From Climacium dendroides (Eukaryota; Streptophyta; Bryopsida; Hypnales; Climaciaceae), in assembly GCA_950106755.1 (NCBI GenBank), contig OX467088.1, forward strand, positions 13,376,001 to 13,440,000: a stretch of 64,000 nt of DNA. The letters run 5' to 3'. Made by a program: the position numbers and the translations under genes. The notes below the pieces were generated by a model. The model made no database searches. It saw nothing but the letters and a program-made list of their open reading frames with translations, and was not told the origin of the DNA. Position 1 is the first letter of the stretch; every line of letters begins with the position of its first letter. Positions 1 through 11,500 of the stretch are shown here, piece after piece.

Positions 1-76
1 TTATTTTTTAAACTCATGTTGTACTTTGAATTAAGGTGTAAGAGACAAAGCCTATAATGTGCAACTAAAGCAATTG

Positions 77-223
77 GGTCCATTATGTGAGGATACTAAT
101 GGCAACAAGCCCATTGTAGGAATAATCATTATGGTGGTGCACATTTCAAAATTGAATTGTAGCACTACCATTGTAATTTTGCCCACAATCAGCTTGGTCG
201 TGTTGGTGTCTACAACATGGCCA
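77..223. repeat. Foldback (palindromic) repeat, copy a
   Basis: The left arm contains GGCAACAAGCCCATTGTAGG. The right arm holds a degraded inverse complement (GCCCACAATC..GCTTGG..TTGGTGTC), so the segment can fold into one long imperfect hairpin around an AT-rich centre (TTTCAAAATTGAA). It belongs to the same family as the copies at 365-510, 11341-11500 and 23255-23396. No protein is encoded: the 88-codon open frame across it is a by-product of the repeat. Confidence 0.6.
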
Positions 224-364
224 ACTAACACAATTCCAATAGAAATCTACAAGATTCCAAACTTTTTAGAGTGTCATTTCAACTTGAGGCATTTAATAGA
301 TACTAACAGTTGTAGAACCAAGTAAGGTTAGCATGTTATGACCAATACATACTATGATGATTAG

Positions 365-510
365 ACCCATTGTGCAATGTCAAGGCCACCAATGGTAAGC
401 CATAGTGGACATCATTATTAAGGTTGTGTATATTTCAAAACTTAAACATATACAACCATTTCAACTTTGCCCTCAATTGACTTATTCTTATTGGTATCCA
501 CAATAGGCCC
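365..510. repeat. Foldback repeat, copy b
   Basis: A second, more decayed member of the family seen at 77-223. It has the same order: ACCCATTGTG at the left, a centre TTTCAAAACTTAAA, and TTGGTATCCACAATAGGCCC at the right. The left and right ends are inverse complements with many mismatches. Confidence 0.5.
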
Positions 511-3500
511 AATTATTTTAATTCAAATAAAGATCTACAAGATTCTTTAAGAAAGATAGTGATTAGAAGCATGAAGTTCAAATTGCAATTCATTGAGTTT
601 TAGGATTTATGGCCTCAGATTTAGTATAAGAAAAAAATTTGTTTAACTTCATTTTTTTAGTTGGATTCAAATTCAAATAAGATGGTTTGAGTTGATAAAA
701 TTCAAATTAAGGACAATAAGCTTGAAGTTGCTAAGGTACATAACAAAGATAATTTAGTAGATTAAACATCTTATTATGTAGTAAAGTCAATAATACCACA
801 TCCAAGGAATGTCTAACACCACATATTGCAAATGCATTTTTTTTAATTCTCAAAATAAGTTGGATGAAAAATTATCTTTCTCCGTACTATTATAAACAAA
901 TCAAACTTAGCACCAATTTAAGATTTACCTCTAATAATCCAAATTGGATGCACCTTGGTCACACTCAAGTGTAGTTTTCACAAAATTCATTTATTCTTAA
1001 ATAAATAAAAAGTTTTTAAAAAGTCTTGAAAATTTCTAAAAAAGAGGTGAATTATTGCAATTGTAAGATTTATAAATTAAAATGAAAAATAATTATTAAT
1101 TATAGTTATACCTACAAAATATTCAACAAATTTCATGCAAAATTGGGTACAATAGTAAGAGATGACAAGGTTAAAAAACATTGAAAAAGTTGTACAAAAT
1201 AAAGGTGATTATTGTTAGCTTAAATTGGAAGAAGAAGCTTTTGTGCACAACCAATTTTTGATTAATTGCAAGCTTTGTGTAAAGTTTGGTGGCAAAGTTC
1301 AAATTTCATATCTTTCTCGTACCAGGTTTGCATTACTTTACAAAGTATATTTCTATGTATACATTATATTTTCCAGAATTTAAGCTAAATATCATTAGTT
1401 TTCACTACAACCTTTTGCCATATCAACTCTAAGGCAATATACCTAAAATCAAAACTTGAGTCCATTTTGTAAAAGAATTATATACTTTATATTACTATAA
1501 TCTCTTGACAAAGCATAAAAAATAGAAATGTCATTAAATTCACCTAATTTTCAAAAACGCATGTTTTTACAATCAAAATGCTAGACTTTTCCATTGGAGT
1601 AATATAAAAAAGAAATAGAATGAAGTCATAAGGAAAATATAATATGTGAATTTTTATGCCATTGTTTTCAAGATCATTAGCCTTTACCAAGGTTGTCCTT
1701 AAATAATTATAATTACTTGATTTTCGAAGCAAAAGCAATAAAAAAAAAGTCATTGAAAATGCATTAAACTTAAACAAACTCAATTAGTTAATCTTCACTT
1801 ATATGAAGACTTAAACTTACCTCAATAATAATTTGACTTGAAGGTTATAGCTAAAGTTTTTGGATGTAAGACATAAAATGATTTCTTAATTATTTGTACC
1901 GTAAAAAGAAGCTAAAATTAATGGGATTTTAATTCTATTTATCAATGTATTCTCTTCTTTCTCTACAAAAATAATAATCACAAGTTTTCAGAAAAATAAT
2001 TGAAAATTATCACTTTGTATTTTATAGACAATATACTGTCTCATGCAGTTTAGCCCTTAAGTGCTCCGACATCCACATTTTGGACAATGAACAGAGGGCT
2101 TGCAGGCATTGTTTTGTACAACTAATTTCTCATTCATCTAATGTAACACTTGAATCTTGAAAGATAACCTTCCTTAATGACCAATTCCATGAAATTGTGA
2201 TAAATGATATTTTTGAAGAAAGATATATGTAAAAATGTGCAAAAAAATTGAAATAGGATTGAGGTGTTAAGGGGTTAATTATAAAATTAAATATTATATC
2301 TTATTTATGAGTCTATAACTAACCACGTAAATGAATTTTGTCTAGTGTATTACAATGGTAGATTTGGCAATAATTATTTTGGCATATAAAAGTGTTTAAG
2401 TTTTTAGAAATTCAAATTCAATTGTACTTTAATTTACTTAATTATGAAAAAAATTAAATTCATATAGAAAAAATTCAAATATCAAATTTTTAAAGTAAAA
2501 TTTTATCATTAAAACCAAATATACATAGATGACTTTCAAAAAAATCAAATTCATTGTCAAAGTCAAGAACAAAATCTAATTCATTCAATTTATGAGATTG
2601 ATTTCTTTTAATGCAAAAATGAAAGAAAGAAAATATAAACTAATATTACATAAAAAAATAAAATCTATTTAATTAGTCTCTAGTGATTGCAAGTTAAATG
2701 TGCTTAAACTTCTAAATGTAAATTTATGAAGCCCTTCTAAAAGATGAAGATTTGTCTTTCAATATTTTCAGAAAAAAATATGTATGTTCCATAACTTGTG
2801 TTTCTTGGTCAATATACTGGAAAAGAGGTTGAAAATATATATATAAAATATTAACCAAAAAACAATCATATTCATCTTTTTAAAAATTTATGAAATGGGG
2901 GTGGTACTAAATGATAGATAAAATTGAACTACTCAAAACTCTTACAAACAATTGAGAATTGTTTATCCCAATGGTGAGAATGTTCTAATAAACAATCAAT
3001 ATATTTTAGTTTAGTTTTTATTTGGAAATTTTCAAATTGAGTGCACATATATGTGCCCTTTATATGTTTTTTCTACCTTCATTGCTTGCAAAATGAAACT
3101 CTTTTTAACTTTCACCTCATTGTTTGGAATTGAATGGTTCAAATGTTTTTGAGTAGATATCAATCTATAAAATCCAACAAAATTAACTAATTTTTTTATA
3201 AAATATATTTTTTACCTAGTTTAATATTGTAAATTTAAAAAAAAACTTATAACTTTTGTAATATTTATGATGCAAAACAAAACATTATATGTAGATTAGG
3301 ATTATTAGCATTCATTTAAATAAATTCTTACAAAAATCCCAAATTTTGAAGTAAATAGGGCCTATTCAAATTCTCAAAAAATCCTAAGTGGTCTCCTTAG
3401 CCCTCTAGGGATTAGTAAAGCATGGGACTCTTAAAAACCCTATTGAAGGCCAAAGAACAAAGACTCAAAGTAAGGAATCATTATTTGTATGAGCTTGGAT

Positions 3501-4608
3501 GGTTAGGCCATCACATTCTTCTAAAGATTTTTTTTCCTAGATACCTTGCCTCTTTAAAATCAACGTATTTTATACTAGTAATGAACAACATTATCTAATT
3601 ATCTGGATCTTTTCAAAACTCAAGATATTCTTAGTCAAGGTAACAAAATTTAAACCTTAGACATGTTTACATTCAAGATATCATAATATTATACCCAAAC
3701 AATATTGATTTGTAAATTGAGGTCTCCAAAAACCTCACTTTCATTTTTTCATTTTTTTCATTTACTTTATGCCATCAATAATAACTACTAAAACATAATT
3801 GTACAAATTTTAGCCAAATGGCAAAACAAAGAATTTCATTAGAAGAGCATCTCGGAACAATTCTCTAATTTACAACTATATTTGAGGCAAATTTATAAAA
3901 ATTAGCCTTAAAAATATCAAATATAGAAAGTTGTTGCATGTTTATCAAAGAATCTTAAACATTTTATTTTAAATGGCTGCAAGAAATTTAAAATGTGGAC
4001 CAATTTTGTTAATTTTGAAAAACAAATAAATAAATCACCGATAGTAATATTGATTAAACTATTGGTACAACAATTGGACAATAGAGTTGTTAACTTACTA
4101 TTTCTTCAATACTCATGTGATATTTGGGTGATATACGGGGATATCTATATCAAAAGTTCGTGATACCCTATGTAAAATTTGTTTATCATTCAAGAGAAGT
4201 AGACTGTAGCTAGAATTCAGCATTTTGAAATATGGAGTTATGCCTTCTGATTCAAAAATCCACAATCAAATAGAGCATTAAAAAAATCAGCATCTTTGGA
4301 TCAGAATCCACTATTGGGGAATAGGAAATTGATACCTAGTTGATACCTAGGTAAAATTGTAACCTCCAATCAGGAAGTACCTCTCTCAATGTGCAATCAA
4401 CAATTTAATGGTCTACTTTGGGGGGTTCCAAAATAAATAAATAAAATGCTTTTCTAGAATTTCACATTTTTCTCATGTAGTTTGTCAAGTTATCTTTTCA
4501 TAGCTCAAAAAAATTTGATTCAAACAAAACATCCATTGTGGGTGATTTTTCAAAAATAAACAACAAATTCTTACTACAAATTGTCTTGGGAGAGAAACCT
4601 AGTCACAA
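511..4608. other. Gene-free AT-rich repeat desert
   Basis: No exon-like open frame, splice-bounded coding segment or RNA gene could be recognised. The DNA is very AT-rich, with many short A/T runs. A possible decayed end of the TTAA family lies near 3385-3420 (CCTAAGTGG...CCTCTAGGGATTA). Otherwise nothing can be supported here. Confidence 0.5.
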
Positions 4609-5530
4609 TTAACTCCTATAAGACCAAACTACAATTTTAGCATCATTTCAATTTGGGGTAGCTCACTATGAATGGAATTTTTTTTTCTTTGAAATTTTCA
4701 CACAACACATGGACAAAGTTTTTCTTTTTAAGACCCAACAATTTCAGAATTTTTGACTACATAGTTTAAAATCTATTTTGTATGATGTCTACTTTCTTTT
4801 TACCCTAGGCAATCTAGGCAAATAAAAAAAAATCAATTTTATCATAAATAAAACTTTCAGATTGGTTTTCCAAATTTATGTATACTTGGGAAGCTTTGAA
4901 TCATTCCATTTCAATGGATGAGATGAAATCTATGATGAGTTTTAGTTTGTGGGCAGTTATGGATTCTCAATTCTAAAATAAACTTTGAAATCCTTTATTG
5001 AATTCAATCTTTTATATTGTTTGAAAAAAATGAAATCATATGATGAAGATTATTTATTACAACATGAAAACTATTGGGATTGTCATTCTTCAATTCCATG
5101 ACTAAATTCTCAACAATTTAATATTTTGAATCATTATCTATTTTTTCTACTTGCTATTTTTTTCCTATATGTTGTACAATTCCTAATGATCTGAAATTTT
5201 TTAAGTATGTAGCCAACTTGCCTTGAAGAATAGATCCAAAGGAGCACCACCATTTGGACATTTTTTCATAGAAATGTGAGCTTGTGAAGTGGAACTACCC
5301 AATTTTTTGCAAAGCCCAAACAAAGACTTTTATCACTTCAAATGCTAATATCTTGCAATCTTCACGGTTAAAATTTCAGAAATTTTTTCCACATCTTTTC
5401 ATATGAGCATATTATAAGATCCTATGGTTACATGTGTCCAAAGATGAGTTTTTTCCTAAACTTTGGTGTTTGTATGACAATTTTAGAGCTTTTTTGGTGA
5501 AAACATAGTCAAAAACATTTAGAAGGTTAA
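4609..5530 (-). mobile_element. TTAA-flanked non-autonomous element, reverse copy
   Basis: The ends read TTAA-CTCCTATAAGACC at the left and TTTAGAAGG-TTAA at the right, close to inverse complements. The interior (for example GGGTAGCTCACTATGA and CATGGACAAAG near 4655-4715) matches the interior of 8994-9689 in the opposite orientation. Its length of about 0.92 kb equals the copies at 7996-8915 and 51207-52133. There is no transposase frame. The ends are more mutated than in those copies, so it is an older insertion. Confidence 0.6.
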
Positions 5531-6244
5531 CTCTTCATAAGTGCATTTGGTCAAAAATGGCAAACTCTTCTTCTATGAAAAGTTGACATATGGGATCATG
5601 AAGTCATTTTGACTAGGAAAAAACTATTGTTCTATCAAAAATTGAACTTTGACTGAACAAATCTCAAAATTTATACAATCAAAGTCTTTGAAAATTAAAG
5701 GATTAACTAAATTGAAAGTTTTGAACAAGTTCCTATTGTGAGATTTCTCAAAAAAATATTCTAAAAAAATTATATTTTTGTTTCAAAAATGAGAGTGTGG
5801 AGGTGGTTTTGGAGAGAGGACCCCCCTTGGACATTTAAAGGTTTAAAAATCCAACCTAAAAGTATACTTTTACATACATAAATATATAGATATACGCATA
5901 TATAGATATAGATACATAATTATATGATTGTTAACAAGCATGCAACTTATTCCATATCTTTTGTTAAAAACCTTTTTTAATATTAGTATTTGAGATCTTG
6001 GATTAAAAATTATTTAAAAATTGGATTAGAATTTAATTGTATCAATTGAGGCTTTGACATATCAATTGATTATTAACTCAAAACCAAGTCTAAAAGAAAG
6101 ATAAAATAATTGATGACTAAAGGATAATATGATTTACTTTCAACTTTTAAATTGTATAGATCTCTCCCTAAAATGTATGCAATTTAATTGTGTAGGTTTA
6201 GGGCATGCCTATATTCGATACTTTAAAACATTAAAAAAGTTATT
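5531..6244. other. Unassigned AT-rich spacer
   Basis: No gene signal is visible. A short run of TA-rich steps (5870-5930) and general A/T runs are the only structure seen. Confidence 0.4.
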
Positions 6245-6900
6245 TTTATTTTTTTTACACAAATAAAGGAACCTTTATTGCAAGAAAAAAAAAGAGCCTA
6301 GCTACAAGTGGCTTGGGAGGGCAAGTAACAAATAAAACAAGAGACAATAGACTACAAGCCAAGCGCTAGCTTAACAGGACATGAACTGTTCTATTGGGCC
6401 ACAACCAATCTATGGTAGTTGGAAAACAAAACTAGCACCGATACTAGAGAGGACACCTCTAGGAGAGCCACCCATCGTAATACCAAAGACGTCATTACAA
6501 ACCCATCTCCTAATAAAGTACTCTTTAGCCTCCTTGCCACATAAAAGGCATCTTGTTAATAGCCTACGCACTAAGTCCCACTCAAAGCGTCTATAATCAA
6601 TGATACTCAACCAAATGTACTACAAGAGCTTTGGTATTTGATATTTAACAGCATTGAACACCGCATCTTTGTGCTCAATCCATAGAAATAAAAAAATATC
6701 AATACAATGTTCCATCTAAATGCCACTCACTCCATTGAATTTTTGTGGAATACGTTCCGAGAAAATCCCTTGTCTCCAAGTGAAAGGCCTTCATGGACTA
6801 ATGGCATCTTTGGTGGAAATGAGGGTAACTATTCATAATATAAATTTCCCTCTGTCACATTATTGAATAGATGTATACTCCCATAAACATGAGAAAGACA
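6245..6900 (-). mobile_element. Probable LINE (L1-like) 3' remnant or retroposed copy
   Basis: Read on the minus strand, a short open frame (6610 down to 6410) contains RCLLCGKEAKEYFIRRWVC. This has the flavour of the zinc-binding segment at the C-terminus of plant non-LTR reverse transcriptases (CxxC followed by a basic/aromatic stretch). Downstream the minus strand runs through CTTGCAATAAAGG, a polyadenylation-like AATAAA, into an A-rich tail (T run at about 6247-6257 on the plus strand). A similar tail sequence recurs at 62230-62290. A LINE 3' end is the simplest reading. A processed pseudogene of an unknown gene is the alternative. No intact reverse transcriptase motif is visible. Confidence 0.35.
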
Positions 6901-7147
6901 AATTCATATGCCTTGCGGGAGTACACATAACATCATGATTTTTCATTAAGTATCTAAATATGCATGCTAATTTACATTGGTACTTTGTTTTAACGGCCAA
7001 TAAGACCCAACAAAAGTTTAGTTAACTAGTTTGATCATTATGAGTATTATTTAAAAAATGCTATTATGTATATTTAAACTCTCAAATTAGGTGTATATAC
7101 CAATATTACTAAAGGCAATAGGGTACATTCATGAGGTGCAAATGTTC

Positions 7148-7149
<2 letters not shown>

Positions 7150-7197
<48 letters not shown>
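7150..7197. repeat. (TA)n microsatellite
   Basis: About 46 bases of pure TA dinucleotide repeat. Confidence 0.95.
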
Positions 7198-7199
<2 letters not shown>

Positions 7200-7995
7200 A
7201 CTAGGAGGTCAAAAAATTTGGAACCTACAAAGTTCATTTCCTCACCCATGAAGAAAGTGAGGTGATATGGTTGTTGTAATTCTTAACCCCTGAGCACCCC
7301 AGAGGCCAAAATCTGGCTTCTCTATTTTGGAAAACATTCTTATTTGACTACTATAATCTTTTGAGTAGTACAATCAAAGTATGTGTTCTTTTCTCCACAC
7401 CTCCGGGTCTCTCTTGACTACCAATCAGTACGGTTGGATTACGTAAATCTCTTCTTAGGAGAAAGCTTAAGTAGAATGAAGCTGAAAAGGTTTGGATATC
7501 ACTGAATTTGCTCTGGACGCTTAGAGGTTAATTGTTGGATAAATTGTGTAGAGAATCCATATATGGATGATCCTTATTAGCAATTATATATGATGATCCA
7601 TATTATGTGCATGCATCAAAGAAATTGTATCATAAAGGATTGTTGTTTATTTTTTTCAATTTAATTTTCTAATTGAAAAAAATAGAATAATAAATTCTAA
7701 AATTTGAAATGATACCCAACCAAGTACCCAACTCCACTTTTAATAGGGATAAAAAATTTAGAACCAAAATAGATGTATATTTCTATTATATCCATGAGTG
7801 TGAAATATATTTATATTCTTATAGAGTAATATTTTGAAAATTCTAAATACCTTTGTTCCTTGCATCTTGTTTTAAGAAAAAATTTAGCCCCTTGTCTAGA
7901 ATGTATGCAAAATATGACTTTATTTGAATTGAAAATTATATAGTAATATCTTATAAATCCTAGGTAAGTACTACAATTTGAAGTTCTTGAATAGC

Positions 7996-8915
7996 TTAAC
8001 CCCTAAAGGACCAAGACCTTTTTTTTGCCAAAAAACACTCAAAATTGTCATTTCTATAGCAAAGAGTAATAAAAATTTGAATTGTTTTTGCACATCTAAA
8101 TGTAGGATCTTACACCTAAGTAGTATGATAATGTGTGGAAAAAATTTCAGAAATTTTGATCGCACAGATTGCAAGATACCTGCATTTAAAGTGAAGAAAG
8201 AAACAAGTTTTTCAACACATTGCGGGACTAGATTATTTGACTTTGAACCTTTTTAACTTAAATTTTTTTCACTATAGAGTTTTGAGCTTTAGATCTTTAT
8301 AGTGGAGAATTGAGTTGAGAGTCTAGAGGAAAAAAAATTTAAAACTTAATTTTTATACTTTAAAAAATTGTTAAGTAGAAGTAGGTACAAGATAGAAGGA
8401 AAATCTAAATTATTAATATTTCTAAAATGGAATTAAAATGCAATAATTCCAATGGTGAGATTGATCTAGCAAGCAAACCAAACCATGTAGAACTTTTTTT
8501 TTCAAAAATTGTAAAAATTGCATTCAAAAATAAATCCTACAAGTTATTTTTTCAATAAAATACTCTAATTACCTAAAAAAAAAGATTGTTCATAACTTTC
8601 TCATAACAAATTCAAATGGAATAATTCAAAGCTTTCTATGTAGACAAAAATATAACCTATAAAAAAATTAGAAAAATTTAAATTTATGAAAAAAAAATTT
8701 GTTGCCCCCTCTCCTCCCCTTTCCCCCCTCTCCATTGTTTTGAGCATAGCTTTTGTTCCCAAGCACCAAATGAAAAAAAATTATATTCTTGAAAAACTAA
8801 TTAATTTTTCTATCTTAAAAAAAAATTCAAAAAATCAAAACAAAAAACGAGACCGTAGGTACCTACCTAAAATCCCACTTGTCCTCAAAGGGACAAACGG
8901 TCCTTTAGGGGTTAA
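7996..8915 (+). mobile_element. TTAA-flanked non-autonomous element with CCCCTAAAG ends
   Basis: The left end is TTAA-CCCCTAAAGGACC. The right end is GGTCCTTTAGGGG-TTAA, an essentially perfect inverse complement. The flanking TTAA is the apparent target-site duplication. Length is about 920 bp. The interior is non-coding: short open frames of 67-103 codons on both strands have no recognisable protein. This is one of the best-preserved copies of a family with further copies at 8994-9689, 9686-10269, 13976-14861 and 51207-52133. The termini and TTAA target are those expected of piggyBac-type DNA transposons, but no transposase is present to prove it. Confidence 0.75.
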
Positions 8916-8993
8916 GGTTTTGAAACTATTGTGTATACCAATGTCTTTATCTTATGACCTTGAGTACACCAATGTCTTTATTTTGAATTTTCC

Positions 8994-9689
8994 TTAACCC
9001 CTATTTGTTTTGTACTATGTTTTCACCAAAAACACTACAAAATTGCCATTTCTAGTACAAGTACCAAAGTTTGGAAAAATAAAATTTGAACACATGTAAC
9101 CATAGGATCTTGTAATATGCTCATTTGAAAAAATGTAGAAAAAATTTCAGAAATTCCCACTGTGTAGATTGCAAGATATTAGCATTTGAAGTGCCAAAAT
9201 CCATGTTTGACCCTTCAAATGGTGATACTTCTTTGGTTTCATTCTTCAAGGCAAGTTTGATACATGCTTAAAAAATTTCAGATCGTTTGGAATTGTACAA
9301 CATATAGGAAAAAATACTAAGTAGAAAGAGGTAGAGAATGATTCAAAATACTAAATTATTGAGAATTTAATTATGGAATTGAAAAATGCCAATCCCAATG
9401 GTTGTAAAACTTTGAAATTAATGTATACATAAATCTAGAAAACCAATTTCAAAATTTTGTTTATGAAGAAAGTGATTTTTTATCTGCCCACACTGCTTGT
9501 CTGAGAAAAAAATGCTCATATAATAGCTTTTAAACCATGTAGTCAAAAGTTATGAAAATATTGGGCCTTTAAGAAAAACCTTGTCCACTTGTTGTGAGAT
9601 AATTTCAAAATAAAAAAATTCCAATCATAGTGAGCTACCCAGAATCACTATGTTGCCAAAAAAATGCAATTTTGGCATTTAGAGGTTAA
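8994..9689 (+). mobile_element. TTAA-flanked element, second copy
   Basis: It starts TTAA-CCCCTATTTG and ends GGCATTTAGAGG-TTAA. The interior shares GTAACCATAGGATCTTGTAAT, less one or two bases, with the copy at 51207-52133, and also matches the reverse copy at 4609-5530. Its right-hand TTAA is also the left-hand TTAA of the next copy. Non-coding. Confidence 0.65.
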
Positions 9690-10269
9690 CCCCTAAAGTC
9701 CCAAGGCCATTTTTATGCCAAAACTGCTCAAAACTACTACTTCTACTATGTTCACCTACAAAATGAATTTAAAAAAATATTTTTTAGAACCTAATCATAG
9801 GATCTTGTTCTACATTTGTCTTAGATCATGTGATGAATTTTTTGTGATTTTTGACTATATAGATTGAAAGATATTAGAATTCAAAGTGAAAGAAAAAAAA
9901 TTCTTTCAAGAAGTTGCTATGGTTGCCCGCAAAACAAGAAGTCCATAACTTTCACATCTCTAATCCAAATGGAATGAATCAAAGCTTTCCATTTACAAAA
10001 ATTTATAATCTACAAGAAAAAATATATTAAAATTTTTATTTCCATTTTTTGAGAATTTTTTTGCTGCCTGGTCTCCCCCATTTTGAGGTTATTGTGGCAT
10101 AACTTTTGTTCCCGGCACCAATTGAAATAAAAATTATATTCCCCCAAAGCACACAAGTTTTTCTATCTTATGAGAAAGTTTTAAAAAGTTTCAGTAAAAA
10201 TTGAGATCATAGGAGCCTGCCTGAAATCCATTTTGTTCCCCATAGGGACAATGGGACTTTAGGGGTTAA
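9686..10269 (+). mobile_element. TTAA-flanked element, short third copy
   Basis: The ends are TTAA-CCCCTAAAGTCCCA and TGGGACTTTAGGGG-TTAA, a perfect 14-base inverted repeat flanked by TTAA. It is about 584 bp, shorter than the 0.92 kb copies. The right half (CATAACTTTTGTTCC...CAATTGAAAT) matches the right half of 7996-8915. It is probably an internal deletion derivative. Confidence 0.75.
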
Positions 10270-10544
10270 AAGACAAATAGAATTGATATCTAACCCCAAT
10301 CGATTTGAAGCTTCAATCATGAAATTAGTTATAAATTTTTTAAAGTTCAAATGCAGGAGTGGCCACTAAAAGCATCCACATTTTGAAATGTCACTTTACT
10401 TGCACATTGTTGGTACAATGAGAAAGCAAAATGCACCTCTCTCTATAAAAGGATGCTTTAAGAACCCAAATCAGCTTTATGAACCTCCTACCTTAGTCTT
10501 ATTGAACATCAATTTTTTAGACACAATTAACAACAACTAACTAA

Positions 10545-10829
10545 AGGTGGGCACCTCCAAAATGCTCCATTGACCCTAAACCACCATCCTCATCCTGTGG
10601 CCATCTCCAAAAACCAATTATGTATACCTACATGGAAGAAATTCAGTTTTAGAACCAAACTTTCGTTCCTCCATAACTTTTGCATACGATACCCAAATGT
10701 CATGTTTTTTAGTGCATTGGACCCTTCTTTCAAGTGCCAACCAGAAAATCAATGAAAATTCAACCAGCCCAATACTATGGAACAACTAGAAGCAACTGAA
10801 ATTGGCGGTTTTTTGGGGGGTACCCACCT
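10545..10829 (+). mobile_element. MITE-like element, family A, copy 1
   Basis: Terminal inverted repeat AGGTGGG...CCCACCT, flanked on both sides by TAA, which is consistent with a 3-bp target duplication of PIF/Harbinger-Tourist type. The interior shares TTTAGAACCAAACTTT, CATAACTTTTGCATAC and GGCGGTTTT with copies at 15066-15338 and 53704-53970. The overlapping 91-codon open frame starting at 10777 begins inside the element and is not a gene. Confidence 0.7.
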
Positions 10830-11340
10830 TAATACCGGTAACAGTGGGAAGATAGAAATTCATCAAGCACAAGAGATCCTTGCCTGTCCTATGAGAAACA
10901 AAAATTTACAATCTGAACTCTTGCTTCAAAATAGGGCTTTGTTTGTCTGTGGACTTTCTTCGGTTAAGGAGAAGTTCGTTGGAATTTTGGAGAAGAATAA
11001 TAACTCATCCCAACTTCTGCGCGTGCACTCTTTTCAATTGTGTGTAAGGTAATTGTTCCCAATCCCACAACCAACCGTAATAATAGTGATCCTCATCTTG
11101 AGTTTTCCCAATTTTCTGGAACCCCAAGTTTCTGGATTGGTTCGAGCAAAATCATGGAGCGTCGAGTTTAATAATTTTGAGCAGAAATGAGTGTTCGTCA
11201 CCCCCCCCCCCAAATGGATAAGATTTCAATTGGTTTCAATTCCTATCCATTGATGGGTTGAACTCACCGGGCATGTTCCATTTTGGAGAAATGGAAGATG
11301 GAAAAAAAAAAAACTTTGCTGTTGAACTTAAAGTCCATGA
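10830..11340. other. Non-coding spacer, moderately GC-rich
   Basis: Slightly less AT-rich than its surroundings (for example GGTTCGAGCAAAATCATGG near 11140). It has a C homopolymer near 11202-11211 and an A run near 11303. An open frame runs from 10777 to 11052, but codon use is unremarkable and the first part belongs to the MITE. No conserved protein was recognised. It may be a remnant of an older gene or LTR. Confidence 0.3.
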
Positions 11341-11500
11341 GGTAAACTACCCCATTTCAGACCAAATGGGAGCAAGCTCATTGTGGGCTGAATTATGTTA
11401 GTAGTGTACTACATCTCAAAAAGTTGAGTGTACACTACTACCATGTTTTAGGCTACAATGGGCTTGCTTTCATTTGGTTTGGAATGGGGTGGTTTACTTT
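11341..11500. repeat. Foldback repeat with about 70-bp arms, copy c
   Basis: The left arm starts GGTAAACTACCCCATT and continues through AAGCTCATTGTGGG to TAGTAGTGTACT. The right arm is its inverse complement (AGTGTACACTACTA...CAATGGGCTTGC...GGAATGGGGTGGTTTACT). The centre is a short AAAAAGTTGA loop. This is the cleanest short palindrome in the first half. Its outermost bases resemble the ends of the 1.3 kb foldback at 59279-60596. Confidence 0.8.

Noticed and set aside
10777..11052. 91-codon open frame starting MEQLEATEIGG
   Set aside because: Its start lies inside a family A MITE and no family was recognised.
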